A stretch of DNA of 19,206 nt, taken from NCBI GenBank assembly GCA_028696755.1, contig JAQVGK010000008.1:1-19206 (forward strand), read 5' to 3'. This DNA comes from Bacteroidales bacterium. Its GTDB lineage: Bacteria; Bacteroidota; Bacteroidia; Bacteroidales; ML635J-15. The notes below the pieces were generated by a model. It was not told the origin of the DNA, did no database searches, and saw only the letters and a list, made by a program, of their open reading frames with translations. Made by a program: the position numbers and the translations under genes. Each line of letters opens with the position of its first letter. The stretch's first letter is position 1. This document shows positions 6,741-14,322 of the stretch, piece by piece.

Positions 6741-7712
6741 ATGAATTCGTTTGGAAGAATTTTTCGCGTAAGTATTTACGGTGAATCGCACGGAAGTGAG
6801 GTAGGAGTGATGATTGACGGTTGTCCAGCTGGTATGCCATTGGCTGATCACGACTTTTTTACAGCACTTTCGCGCCGGCGACCAGGAATGCCAGGAACAA
6901 CATCCCGAACCGAAAAGGATATTCCACTTCTAAAAAGTGGTGTTTATCGTGGTTATACTTCTGGAACACCAATTTTAATCTCATTCACCAACGAAAACAC
7001 AATTTCTCAAGATTATAGATTCGATGGTTTCTTTCGTCCTGGTCATGCCGATTTTACCTCACATAAAAAATACCGTGGATACAACGATCCAAATGGAAGC
7101 GGACATTTTTCTGGCCGCCTCACAATAGGTCTTGTGGCTGCTGGAGTAATAGCAATGAAACTCATTCCCGAATATCGAATTGAGGCAAATTTAATCTCTG
7201 CTGGCGGAAGTAAAGATATTGAAAGAGCAATAATGGAAGCTCAAAACTCTGGCGATTCGGTTGGTGGAGTTGTGGAATGTAGAATCAGTAATTTGCCGGC
7301 AGGTCTGGGCGAACCGTTTTTTGATTCGGTGGAGTCGCTTATATCTCATGCTGTGTTTGCAATTCCTGGTGCTAAGGCTGTTGAATTTGGTGATGGTTTA
7401 GAATCTGCTAATGCCACTGGTTCAGAATTTAACGATCTGTTTGAGGACATTTCGGGCAAAACATCTACAAATCACGCAGGAGGAATTAATGGTGGAATCT
7501 CCAATGGCAACGATGTGGTTTTTAGAGTCTTTTTTAAGCCGGCATCTAGCATTGCAAAAACACAAAAAACTCTAAACTTTAATACAAATGCAATCGACGA
7601 GTTTAATATTAGAGGAAGACACGATGCTTGTTATGCTCTAAGAACTCCTGTTGTTGTTGAATCTATTGCAGCTATTGTATTGGCTGACCTTAAACTAATT
7701 GCTGGATTGTAA
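6741..7712 (+). CDS. aroC: Chorismate synthase
   Basis: Converts EPSP to chorismate using reduced FMN, the last shikimate-pathway step. Motifs: GESHG (14-18, His17), SRRRPG (44-49), RPGHADFT (99-106, His102), GGINGGISNG (247-256), FKPASSI (265-271) and GRHDACYALR (292-301). The second block reads GSGHFSGRLT (119-128) instead of the more common GGRSSARET; this FSGRLT form is known from clostridial-type chorismate synthases. At 323 residues it is 30-40 shorter than most homologues. The shortening lies mainly after IPEYRIEANLIS (about 142-153), where others carry an extra strand and loop. The reading frame is intact, so this looks like a compact enzyme rather than a pseudogene. The AddB-like gene begins one base after the stop, so the two are probably co-transcribed. 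Confidence 0.94.
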   Translation: MNSFGRIFRVSIYGESHGSEVGVMIDGCPAGMPLADHDFFTALSRRRPGMPGTTSRTEKDIPLLKSGVYRGYTSGTPILISFTNENTISQDYRFDGFFRPGHADFTSHKKYRGYNDPNGSGHFSGRLTIGLVAAGVIAMKLIPEYRIEANLISAGGSKDIERAIMEAQNSGDSVGGVVECRISNLPAGLGEPFFDSVESLISHAVFAIPGAKAVEFGDGLESANATGSEFNDLFEDISGKTSTNHAGGINGGISNGNDVVFRVFFKPASSIAKTQKTLNFNTNAIDEFNIRGRHDACYALRTPVVVESIAAIVLADLKLIAGL

Positions 7713-7713
7713 A

Positions 7714-10524
7714 ATGGATGGATTTTTAAACAAAGTTGCAGCTCAAATTCTGGCAGATGAAATCGGTTTGCAAAATCAATTTATAATCGTTCCAAATCGT
7801 CGTACAGGTTTGTTTTTAAGAAAGGAAATTATCTCGCTTGCGAGCAAAACTTCTTGGATGCCGGAAATTATTACTATCAGCGATATTTTTAGCTCTGCAT
7901 CTGAACTGAATATTGCAGAAGATTTACTTCTTATAAATAAGCTATACTTGGTGTTTCGCCAACATACTGGCAGTACCGAGACTTTCGACGAGTTTTACTA
8001 CTGGGGCGAAATTATCCTGAGCGATTTTGACGATATAGATAAATATCTTGCTAATGCCGAAAAGCTTTTCTCAACAATTGCTGATCTTGGCGAAATTGAT
8101 AGAAATTTTTCTGAGTACGACGAGCAGGAATTGGAAATTATTAAACGCTTTTGGGCAAATGTAAACAGTGCCGATTTAAGCATTCATAAGCAACGATTTC
8201 TGGATCTATGGTCGAAAATGTGGCTGATTTATTCTGATTTTAAAAAGTCGTTAGTAGAATCAAATATCGCTTATCAGGGAATGTTGTATCGGCAAATTGC
8301 TGAGAATCCGCAGAAATGTGAATTTAATAAAAGCAAATATTCTGTTGTGGGTTTTAATGCTTTGAATAAGTGTGAAAAAGCAGTTCTAAAGCATTTGAAA
8401 TCTACAAAGCCAACATCTTTTTACTGGGATTATGACGAATATTACGTTAAAAACGAGGCACAGGAAGCAGGACGCTTCTTAAGAGATAATTTAAGACTTT
8501 TTGGTGAGGAGAGCATTGAAACAGAAAGCCGTTTCAAAGATCATAAGTGCAAAATCGAAGTACAAATGGCACCATCGCCTGTGAGTCAGGTTAAGATGAT
8601 TGATGGGATTTTAAGTGAGTGGCAAAATGCTGGCGATTTTAATCCTGAGAAAACTGCCATTGTGCTTGGCGACGAGAATTTGCTTATCCCATTGATGTAT
8701 TCTGTTCCACCATTTGTTGGCGAATATAATGTTTCGATGGGATTTCCACTTAAAAATTCTGCATCTTTTGGATTTGTTTCTCATCTTGTCTCTTTGCGTC
8801 GTAACGAACGGAAAAATCAGGATAAAACGCTGTATTATTACAAAGATATTCTTGCAATTGTAAATCATACTTTTGTGCAAAAATTGTTTGCCGATGATGC
8901 GGAAATAATCAATAATAAAATTAATTCCGAAAAGCTTATTTATTCGTATCCGCCCGAGTTTTGTAATAATGAATTTATAAATGCTCTTTTTGCAGTTGAT
9001 CAGGTTAAATCGGCAGACTTGCTTATTTGGTTTACAGAGGTGACAAAACGAATGTCGGAGTTGTTGTCGGTCAAAGACGATTTTGCGGTGGAAAATGAGT
9101 GCATGATAAAAATTTGTAATCGTCTCAATGTGATTTACGATTGTATTGCCATTGGAGAGATTGAAACAACAAAAAAGGAAATTTTATTTAAGATTATTTT
9201 GAATTCGCTAAGGACAATGAGTTTGGCTTTCGAAGGCGAACCGCTAACTGGAATGCAGGTTCTTGGGTTTTTGGAAACAAGAAATCTCGATTTCGACAAA
9301 GTGATAATGCTATCATTAAACGAAGGAGTATTCCCCAAAAAATCTGCAGCTCAAAGTATGATTCCATATAATCTGCGAAAGTTCTATGAGCTGCCATCAA
9401 TCGAATTTCAGGATAGCATTTTTGCTTATTATTTTTACCGATTATTGCAGCGTGCCAAAGATGTTAAAATTCTTTACAGCGCACAATCTGGTGATGGAAG
9501 CAGTGAAATGTCTCGTTTTATTTCTCAGATAAAATACGAATCGGGTCTTAATATCTCGTTTAAAAATGTGGGTTATAAAGTAAATCTTTCGCCGTATCGA
9601 GCCGTTTATGCATCAGCAAACGAAGAAACTAAAGCAAAAGTAATCGAGCATCTAACCAAAGGAGTTAGTCCTAAAGCGATTAATACTTTTCTCAATTGCC
9701 AGTTTAAGTACTATTTGCAATACATCAAAGGTCTAAAAGAACCTGATAAAACCGAAGAAGCTGAAGATAGCGCATTTTTTGGCAGATTGTTTCATAGCAT
9801 CATGATGAAAATTTATGTGCCTTTGATTGGAAAAGTTTTGAATACTGATGATTTTAAGAAAATTTCATCCGAATCAAATCTTAACGAAATTAGGCAAGAT
9901 GCAATTCGTGAAGTTTTTAATCTTAAAAATAAAACTGAAATTGATTCTGTTAACTCCAAATTAATCGTTGATATCGTGATGAAATACGTGATTTCGATGC
10001 TCAATTATGATAAGGAATCATGTCCACTTACCATTAAAGAACTGGAAAAAACTTACGCTGTGCCACTTCAAATAAATTGTGACGAAAGTTCATTGCCAAT
10101 TACAGCTTCCTTGAAAGGAAATATCGACCGAGTTGACTTGCGTAATGGAATTATTAGGGTAATTGACTATAAAACAGGAAGTGTAAAGCTAGATTTAAAA
10201 ACTATTTCGGATTTGTTTTCGGAAAATCGCAAACATGAAGCAGATATTGCAACTCAGGTTTTTGCTTACTGTTTGATGCTCGACGATAAAGGTGCCGATG
10301 TGTGTCCTGCCGTTTTCAATATTAATGAGTTGGGTAGAGACTATGACTATCATTTTGTTATGGAAAAAAATGCGATAGAGGTATTTAGCAAAGAATTGCA
10401 GCAAGAGTTTTCGGGAAATCTTAAATCCTTATTTGAAAAAATGGTTAATACACACATTTTCGCGCAAACCCAAATCCATGATAATTGCAAGTATTGTATT
10501 TATAAGGGAATCTGCGAACGATAA
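7714..10524 (+). CDS. AddB-like PD-(D/E)XK nuclease / inactivated helicase subunit
   Basis: A 936-residue protein of the AddB/RecB-nuclease type, which pairs with an AddA-type helicase to resect DNA double-strand breaks. The N-terminus (FIIVPNRRTGLFLRKE) is the degenerate first helicase motif typical of Bacteroidota AddB-like proteins and has no Walker A. MLSLNEGVFP lies mid-protein, as in AddB. The C-terminal nuclease shows GRLFH (His694), GNIDRVDL (Asp805) and IDYKTG (Asp818, Lys820), the PD-(D/E)XK core. Cys662 plus C-x2-C-x5-C (925, 928, 934) match the iron-sulfur cluster ligands of AddB. ATG at 7714 is preferred over an upstream TTG at 7699 inside aroC. No AddA-type helicase gene is adjacent, which is unusual because the pair is often linked. 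The spacing to aroC (one base) implies coupling. Confidence 0.88.
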   Translation: MDGFLNKVAAQILADEIGLQNQFIIVPNRRTGLFLRKEIISLASKTSWMPEIITISDIFSSASELNIAEDLLLINKLYLVFRQHTGSTETFDEFYYWGEIILSDFDDIDKYLANAEKLFSTIADLGEIDRNFSEYDEQELEIIKRFWANVNSADLSIHKQRFLDLWSKMWLIYSDFKKSLVESNIAYQGMLYRQIAENPQKCEFNKSKYSVVGFNALNKCEKAVLKHLKSTKPTSFYWDYDEYYVKNEAQEAGRFLRDNLRLFGEESIETESRFKDHKCKIEVQMAPSPVSQVKMIDGILSEWQNAGDFNPEKTAIVLGDENLLIPLMYSVPPFVGEYNVSMGFPLKNSASFGFVSHLVSLRRNERKNQDKTLYYYKDILAIVNHTFVQKLFADDAEIINNKINSEKLIYSYPPEFCNNEFINALFAVDQVKSADLLIWFTEVTKRMSELLSVKDDFAVENECMIKICNRLNVIYDCIAIGEIETTKKEILFKIILNSLRTMSLAFEGEPLTGMQVLGFLETRNLDFDKVIMLSLNEGVFPKKSAAQSMIPYNLRKFYELPSIEFQDSIFAYYFYRLLQRAKDVKILYSAQSGDGSSEMSRFISQIKYESGLNISFKNVGYKVNLSPYRAVYASANEETKAKVIEHLTKGVSPKAINTFLNCQFKYYLQYIKGLKEPDKTEEAEDSAFFGRLFHSIMMKIYVPLIGKVLNTDDFKKISSESNLNEIRQDAIREVFNLKNKTEIDSVNSKLIVDIVMKYVISMLNYDKESCPLTIKELEKTYAVPLQINCDESSLPITASLKGNIDRVDLRNGIIRVIDYKTGSVKLDLKTISDLFSENRKHEADIATQVFAYCLMLDDKGADVCPAVFNINELGRDYDYHFVMEKNAIEVFSKELQQEFSGNLKSLFEKMVNTHIFAQTQIHDNCKYCIYKGICER

Positions 10525-10525
10525 C

Positions 10526-10539
10526 TTGGGAAATCCCAA
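10526..10539 (+). other. Small hairpin after the AddB-like gene
   Basis: TTGGGA and TCCCAA flank AA immediately after the stop codon. There is no T-tract, so a terminator role is doubtful. It sits at the left border of the inverted-repeat element. Confidence 0.3.
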
Positions 10540-10730
10540 ATTACAAATCAATGTCGTTTAGTTAAGCATTTTATTAAAAAATCAATCTTTTTCTTAAAAT
10601 TTTTTATTCAAACTTTCTTGCTTGATCTACCGAACGGAGTGAGCTCGTGAACACCACTGAAAATAGTAAAAAGTGTGAACAACAAGTTACAAAGAAATCA
10701 AGAAGAACCGATCCTTCGGCCCGCTCTTTT

Positions 10731-10804
10731 GGGACAAAAGAACTGTAAGCAAGCTGGGATTTTCCGAAAGGGTTCGGAACGCTTGCAACAGTTCTAATTG
10801 TCCC
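10731..10804. repeat. Large nested hairpin
   Basis: Paired blocks nest symmetrically: GGGACA with TGTCCC, AGAACTGT with ACAGTTCT, GCAAGC with GCTTGC, and inside them TTCCGAA with TTCGGAA around AGGG. Only a few unpaired bases interrupt about 27 base pairs. No T-tract follows. It could fold as a stable RNA or cruciform. Confidence 0.8.
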
Positions 10805-10808
10805 AAAA

Positions 10809-10910
10809 TTACTCACACCACAGTTTATTTTCAAAGGTGTTCGTGAGCTGCTTCGCAGGTTACTCGCGCCATATTTTATTTTCAATGGTGCTCGTGAGCT
10901 GCTTCGCAGG
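10809..10910. repeat. 51-bp tandem repeat, two copies
   Basis: The units 10809-10859 and 10860-10910 agree at 45 of 51 positions and share CGTGAGCTGCTTCGCAGG. A diverged inverted copy of part of the unit is at about 10640-10669 (AGCTCGTGAACACC), so the whole element is internally self-complementary. Confidence 0.85.
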
Positions 10911-11221
10911 TTCACAAGGCCGGAGCTGGCCCGGCGGTTCTTCACGGCCCTCCCGCGTCGCTTCGTAGAACAATTATCGCTTAATATGACTATTTTAAGC
11001 TCGTTATTTTTTCTACAAATGAGAGTTCTCGCTTTTTTTGCTTAACTAAACGACATTGATTTGTGATTTTAAATTTTCTTATTGTTTAGAATTTAGAAAT
11101 TAGGATTTTGTGCTTCAATCCTCTATACTTTATCAAATAATCAATAATTTTTAATTCTAGCTTATTCAATAATTAAAATTTAACGTATATTGCAATTTAT
11201 TATTAACTAAATTCTTAAACT

Positions 11222-11800
11222 ATGAAAAGAAACATTTTACTTTTGGGATTAGCGGCTGTATTCACCCTTGCATCGTGTGGTGGAAGCACTGAGAAAAAAA
11301 CTGAAGAAGAAAAACCAGTTTGTGAAGGCAAGAACGAAATTGCAATTACAATTCAGGATTATTACTACTCAATGAGTGATACTTTGGTTTATACTACTCC
11401 AAATTTTGAAGTTAAGCACAGCGAATATCAGTGGATTAACGATTCAACAGTTGTTCTTAAACTTTCGAACTATGAACCAAAAGATCTTACAGGTGCTCGT
11501 CAGGAAAGCCAGATTGACCTTAACATTGAGCTAAATGCTCGTAAGGGTAAAAAACTTGAGCCTGGTTACTACGGTTATCATTCTTATGAAGAAGGCTTAT
11601 GGAGCCGCGTAACAATGACAACTGCTTATGGAACTGTATGGTTTAACTGGAATGCTGGTATGCCTGAGCAAGGTGGTGTTACAATCGAGCATGTTGATGA
11701 AGATGCCGTTTGCGGAACACTTGCACTTAATGTTGAAGCTCCTGAAAGCTCAATGATTGGTATAGTTAGAGTTAATGGAACTTTTGTTTACAAAAAGTAA
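11222..11800 (+). CDS. Small predicted lipoprotein of unknown function
   Basis: This 192-residue protein starts MKRNILLLGLAAVF and has a lipobox LASC with the lipidated cysteine at residue 19. A charged linker (GGSTEKKTEEEKP) follows, then a mostly beta-strand domain rich in aromatic residues (DYYYSMSDT, GYYGYHSYEE, GTVWFNWNAG). Two further cysteines (about C34 and C163) could form a disulfide. I recognise no named family. It is expected to be anchored in the outer or inner membrane. Codon choice looks more uniform than in neighbouring genes (many GGT, GCT and ACT), which can indicate good expression; that is an impression, not a calculation. It is flanked by the inverted-repeat element and a strong terminator, so it is probably a single-gene transcript. 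Confidence 0.85.
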   Translation: MKRNILLLGLAAVFTLASCGGSTEKKTEEEKPVCEGKNEIAITIQDYYYSMSDTLVYTTPNFEVKHSEYQWINDSTVVLKLSNYEPKDLTGARQESQIDLNIELNARKGKKLEPGYYGYHSYEEGLWSRVTMTTAYGTVWFNWNAGMPEQGGVTIEHVDEDAVCGTLALNVEAPESSMIGIVRVNGTFVYKK

Positions 11801-11824
11801 AAGCTATTCCTAAAGAAAAAAATT

Positions 11825-11849
11825 AAGCCGGGTAATTCCGGCTTTTTTT
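11825..11849. terminator. Bidirectional rho-independent terminator
   Basis: AAGCCGG and CCGGCTT form a perfect stem with loop GTAATT, followed by seven Ts on the plus strand. On the minus strand the same stem is followed by AATTTTTTTC. It therefore serves both the lipoprotein gene and the converging DUF192 gene, whose stop is four bases away. Confidence 0.93.
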
Positions 11850-11852
11850 GTA

Positions 11853-12374
11853 TCAAAATCTGATTATATCTCCAATCTCAATTCCATACTTCTCGCACAA
11901 TCCAGCATTAATCTCAACAACATACATTGCAGGTGCTTTGGATGGGAGAGAGGTCTCACTTAAAGCTTCGGTTTTAGGGTAAATATCAACAACTTCCATT
12001 TTAGAATTTACATAAAGAATATCAAGCGAAATTATCGTATTCCGCATGTAAAAAGATTGGATTTCTTCTTGCGCAAAGAGAAAAAGCATTCCCCGATTCT
12101 CTGCCATTTCTTTGCGAAACATCAAGCCTCTAGCTCTTTCTTCGTCCGTACTGGCAATCTCGGTTTCAATCTTAAACAATTCTTTATTCGTCCCTGCTTC
12201 TAGAAAAACAAGCTCGCCATCTTTCCTGAATTCTGGTGGATTCTCAAAACTATATTCTTTTTGTTTTAGCTCTGTCGTACCCGTTGGCTTTCTATCTTTC
12301 TTTTTATTATTATCGCACGAGTTCAATCCTAAAATCAGAACACCAATCAATATTATTTGAAATGTTTTTTTCAT
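11853..12374 (-). CDS. DUF192 family lipoprotein
   Basis: A 173-residue protein with signal peptide MKKTFQIILIGVLILGLNSC; Cys20 is the predicted lipidation site, followed by the lysine-rich stretch DNNKKKDRK. The DUF192 domain spans about residues 55-173, with GLMFRKEM (83-90), GMLFLF (95-100), SFYMRNTIISLDILYV (107-122) and a C-terminal VVEINAGL (152-159) before GIEIGDII. DUF192 proteins are small beta-barrel-like domains, often secreted, of unknown biochemical role. ATG at 12374 is chosen because it gives a clean signal peptide; an in-frame ATG at 12446 would put 24 poorly conserved residues before it and would run into the palindrome. It is transcribed toward the shared terminator and separated from the ABC gene by a long palindrome. 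Confidence 0.9.
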   Translation of the reverse strand: MKKTFQIILIGVLILGLNSCDNNKKKDRKPTGTTELKQKEYSFENPPEFRKDGELVFLEAGTNKELFKIETEIASTDEERARGLMFRKEMAENRGMLFLFAQEEIQSFYMRNTIISLDILYVNSKMEVVDIYPKTEALSETSLPSKAPAMYVVEINAGLCEKYGIEIGDIIRF

Positions 12375-12422
12375 GTAAATTTTTTTTAATAAACAAATGA
12401 ATAAATTGTGATGTTGTTTGTA

Positions 12423-12468
12423 TTGCAATGAGTAGGGCAAATTCATGAATTTGCCCTACTTTTTGCAA
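12423..12468. terminator. 46-bp near-perfect palindrome, probable terminator of the ABC gene
   Basis: The central 30 bases (12431-12460; half-site AGTAGGGCAAATTCA) are a perfect palindrome. Outer TTGCAA arms extend it to 46 bases with two mismatched pairs. It lies 34 bases after the ABC exporter stop on the minus strand and 49 bases before the DUF192 start. On the plus strand the stem is followed by five Ts; on the minus strand the T-run is interrupted. It may be a REP-like dispersed palindrome that also works as a terminator or mRNA-end stabiliser. Confidence 0.75.
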
Positions 12469-12501
12469 CGATAACAACGATATGGAATAATTTTATAATT
12501 C

Positions 12502-14322
12502 TCATCCCACCTGCAAATTATGCAATTTATAATAAATTCCACCTTTTGCCAAAAGCTCATCGTGTTTGCCTGTTTCTACAATTTTACCTTCGTGCAAAAC
12601 ACAAATAACGTCGGCACGCTTTATTGTTGATAAACGATGTGCGATTACAATAGATGTTCTGTTTTTCATCAAATTCTCGAGAGCTTCCTGTACCAACTTT
12701 TCCGATTCAGTGTCGAGTGCCGAAGTAGCTTCATCCAGAATTAATATAGGTGGATTTTTAAGAACTGCCCTTGCAATGCTTAATCTTTGTCGTTGCCCAC
12801 CCGAAAGTTTACAACCCCCATCACCTATATTTGATTCGTATCCATTCTCTGTTTCGTTTATAAAGTCATGAGCATTAGCAACTTTAGCAGCTTCAATAAC
12901 TTCAGCTAGCGTTGTATTTTCTTTTCCAAAAGCGATATTGTGAAAAATTGAATCGTTAAATAAAATTGGTGTCTGATTTACATAGCCCAGTAGCTCGCGC
13001 AAATCGGCAACTTTATAATCTTTAATGTTTATTCCATCAATAAGAATTTCGCCATGCTCGATATCGTAAAAACGTGGTATCAAATCAACCATCGTTGATT
13101 TTCCTGATCCACTCTGGCCAACAAGTGCAACTGTTTGACCTTTTTTGATTTTTATGTTTATGTTTGATAGAACAGGAATATCGGTGTAGGAAAAATCAAC
13201 ATTTTTAAACTCAATGCAATCTTTAAATTCATTTATTGTTTTGGCTCCCTGTTTTTCTGTAATTAGATTTTTTGCAGATAAAATGTCATTTACCCTGTCA
13301 ACAGATGCCATGGCTTTTTTGATATTGTACCACGATGATGATAATGTTTTTGCAGGAGCGATAATCTGACTAAAAATTACCAGATACCCAATCAATGCCT
13401 GTGAAGATAGTGAACTCTCGCTTCCTAAAATCATAGTGCCACCGTACCACATAATTACAACAACTGCAATAGTTGCCATAAATTCACTAAGTGGACTGGC
13501 TAAAAATCTTTTGCGATTTATTTTATTCATCAAACCAGTATAGTCTTGATTTGTGTTTTTAAATCGTCCCGAAATATGTTTTTCTGCATTAAAAGCTTTA
13601 ATAATTCTCAATCCGCCAATCATTTCATCAATTTGAGACATCAAACTTCCCATTTGTTTTTGACCAGCCATTGATGTTTTTCTTAATGACCTTCCTGCCC
13701 ATCCGATAATTAAACCAACAATTGGTAGAAGTATAAACACAAAAATTGTCATCTGCCAGCTAAGGAAAATCATAGTTGCCAGATATACCAATATTTTTAT
13801 TGGATCACGGAAAATCATTTCGAGTGAACTCATGATACCCCATTCTATTTCCTGAACATCGTTGGTCATTCGAGAAATAATATTCCCTTTTTTCTCTTCC
13901 GAGAAATAACCAACCGGTAGACTAATTACTTTGTCGAAAAGCTGATTGCGAATATCTTTTACAACTCCATTTCTTAGTGGAACCATAAAATGGTTTGCAA
14001 AATACATCGTTGCTGTCTTAAAAAGAGTTGCAATAATAACAATAATTCCCATGCTTATGAGTGCCTGCAACTCGCCATGAGTAATGATAATATCGCTGAG
14101 CCAATAGTAAAAATTATGTTGCAAACTAGACAAATTTGTAATGTCGAGCGGAATTTTTTCGGTAGTTAAAGGCTGTGTTTTAAATAAAATTCCTAAAAAA
14201 GGAATTACCAGTGCAAACGAAAAAATGCTGAATAATGTGGAAAGTACATTAAAGAAAATGTTTAGCGCAGCATACGATTTGTATGGGAAAAGGTACTTTA
14301 ATATTTTACCAAACTCTTTCAT
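12502..14322 (-). CDS. MsbA-like ABC exporter (fused permease-ATPase)
   Basis: A 606-residue half-transporter that would work as a homodimer in the inner membrane. The N-terminal type IV exporter domain (about 10-335) has six predicted membrane helices, near 17-43, 86-110, 175-187, 190-210, 282-300 and 306-325. The ATPase domain (about 370-606) has Walker A GQSGSGKST (402-410), Q-loop near VNQTP (448-452), signature LSGGQRQR (506-513), Walker B ILILDEATSALD (526-537) and the H-loop His562 in AHRLST. The architecture resembles MsbA lipid flippases, but lipid A, other lipid or peptide export cannot be distinguished from sequence. The ATG overlaps the purB stop (TAATG), so it is translated from the purB mRNA. 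A long palindrome follows the stop. Confidence 0.9.
   Translation of the reverse strand: MKEFGKILKYLFPYKSYAALNIFFNVLSTLFSIFSFALVIPFLGILFKTQPLTTEKIPLDITNLSSLQHNFYYWLSDIIITHGELQALISMGIIVIIATLFKTATMYFANHFMVPLRNGVVKDIRNQLFDKVISLPVGYFSEEKKGNIISRMTNDVQEIEWGIMSSLEMIFRDPIKILVYLATMIFLSWQMTIFVFILLPIVGLIIGWAGRSLRKTSMAGQKQMGSLMSQIDEMIGGLRIIKAFNAEKHISGRFKNTNQDYTGLMNKINRKRFLASPLSEFMATIAVVVIMWYGGTMILGSESSLSSQALIGYLVIFSQIIAPAKTLSSSWYNIKKAMASVDRVNDILSAKNLITEKQGAKTINEFKDCIEFKNVDFSYTDIPVLSNINIKIKKGQTVALVGQSGSGKSTMVDLIPRFYDIEHGEILIDGINIKDYKVADLRELLGYVNQTPILFNDSIFHNIAFGKENTTLAEVIEAAKVANAHDFINETENGYESNIGDGGCKLSGGQRQRLSIARAVLKNPPILILDEATSALDTESEKLVQEALENLMKNRTSIVIAHRLSTIKRADVICVLHEGKIVETGKHDELLAKGGIYYKLHNLQVG

Larger units (their letters stand above)
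10538..11069. mobile_element. Candidate MITE-like element with 30-bp terminal inverted repeats
   Basis: The segments 10538-10567 and 11040-11069 are inverted repeats matching at 29 of 30 positions (inner core GTCGTTTAGTTAAGC). They enclose about 470 bases of much more GC-rich and structured DNA than the flanks, including a 74-base hairpin and a 51-bp tandem repeat. There is no transposase. A minus-strand open frame of 113 codons inside has no recognisable domain and translates the repeats, so I do not call it a gene. A target duplication is not discernible in the AT-rich flanks. This could be a non-autonomous mobile element or a dispersed structured intergenic repeat. It fills most of the 697-base gap between the AddB-like gene and the lipoprotein gene. 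Confidence 0.55.

Noticed and set aside
7699..7713. TTG start for the AddB-like protein inside aroC
   Set aside because: An ATG one base after the aroC stop gives a normal N-terminus, and the five extra codons only re-read the end of aroC.
10604..10945. 113-codon minus-strand frame as a protein-coding gene
   Set aside because: It translates tandem repeats and hairpin arms of a structured intergenic element and has no domain or plausible start context.
12375..12446. Upstream ATG extending the DUF192 protein by 24 residues
   Set aside because: It would bury the clear signal peptide and lipobox and would start within the long palindrome.
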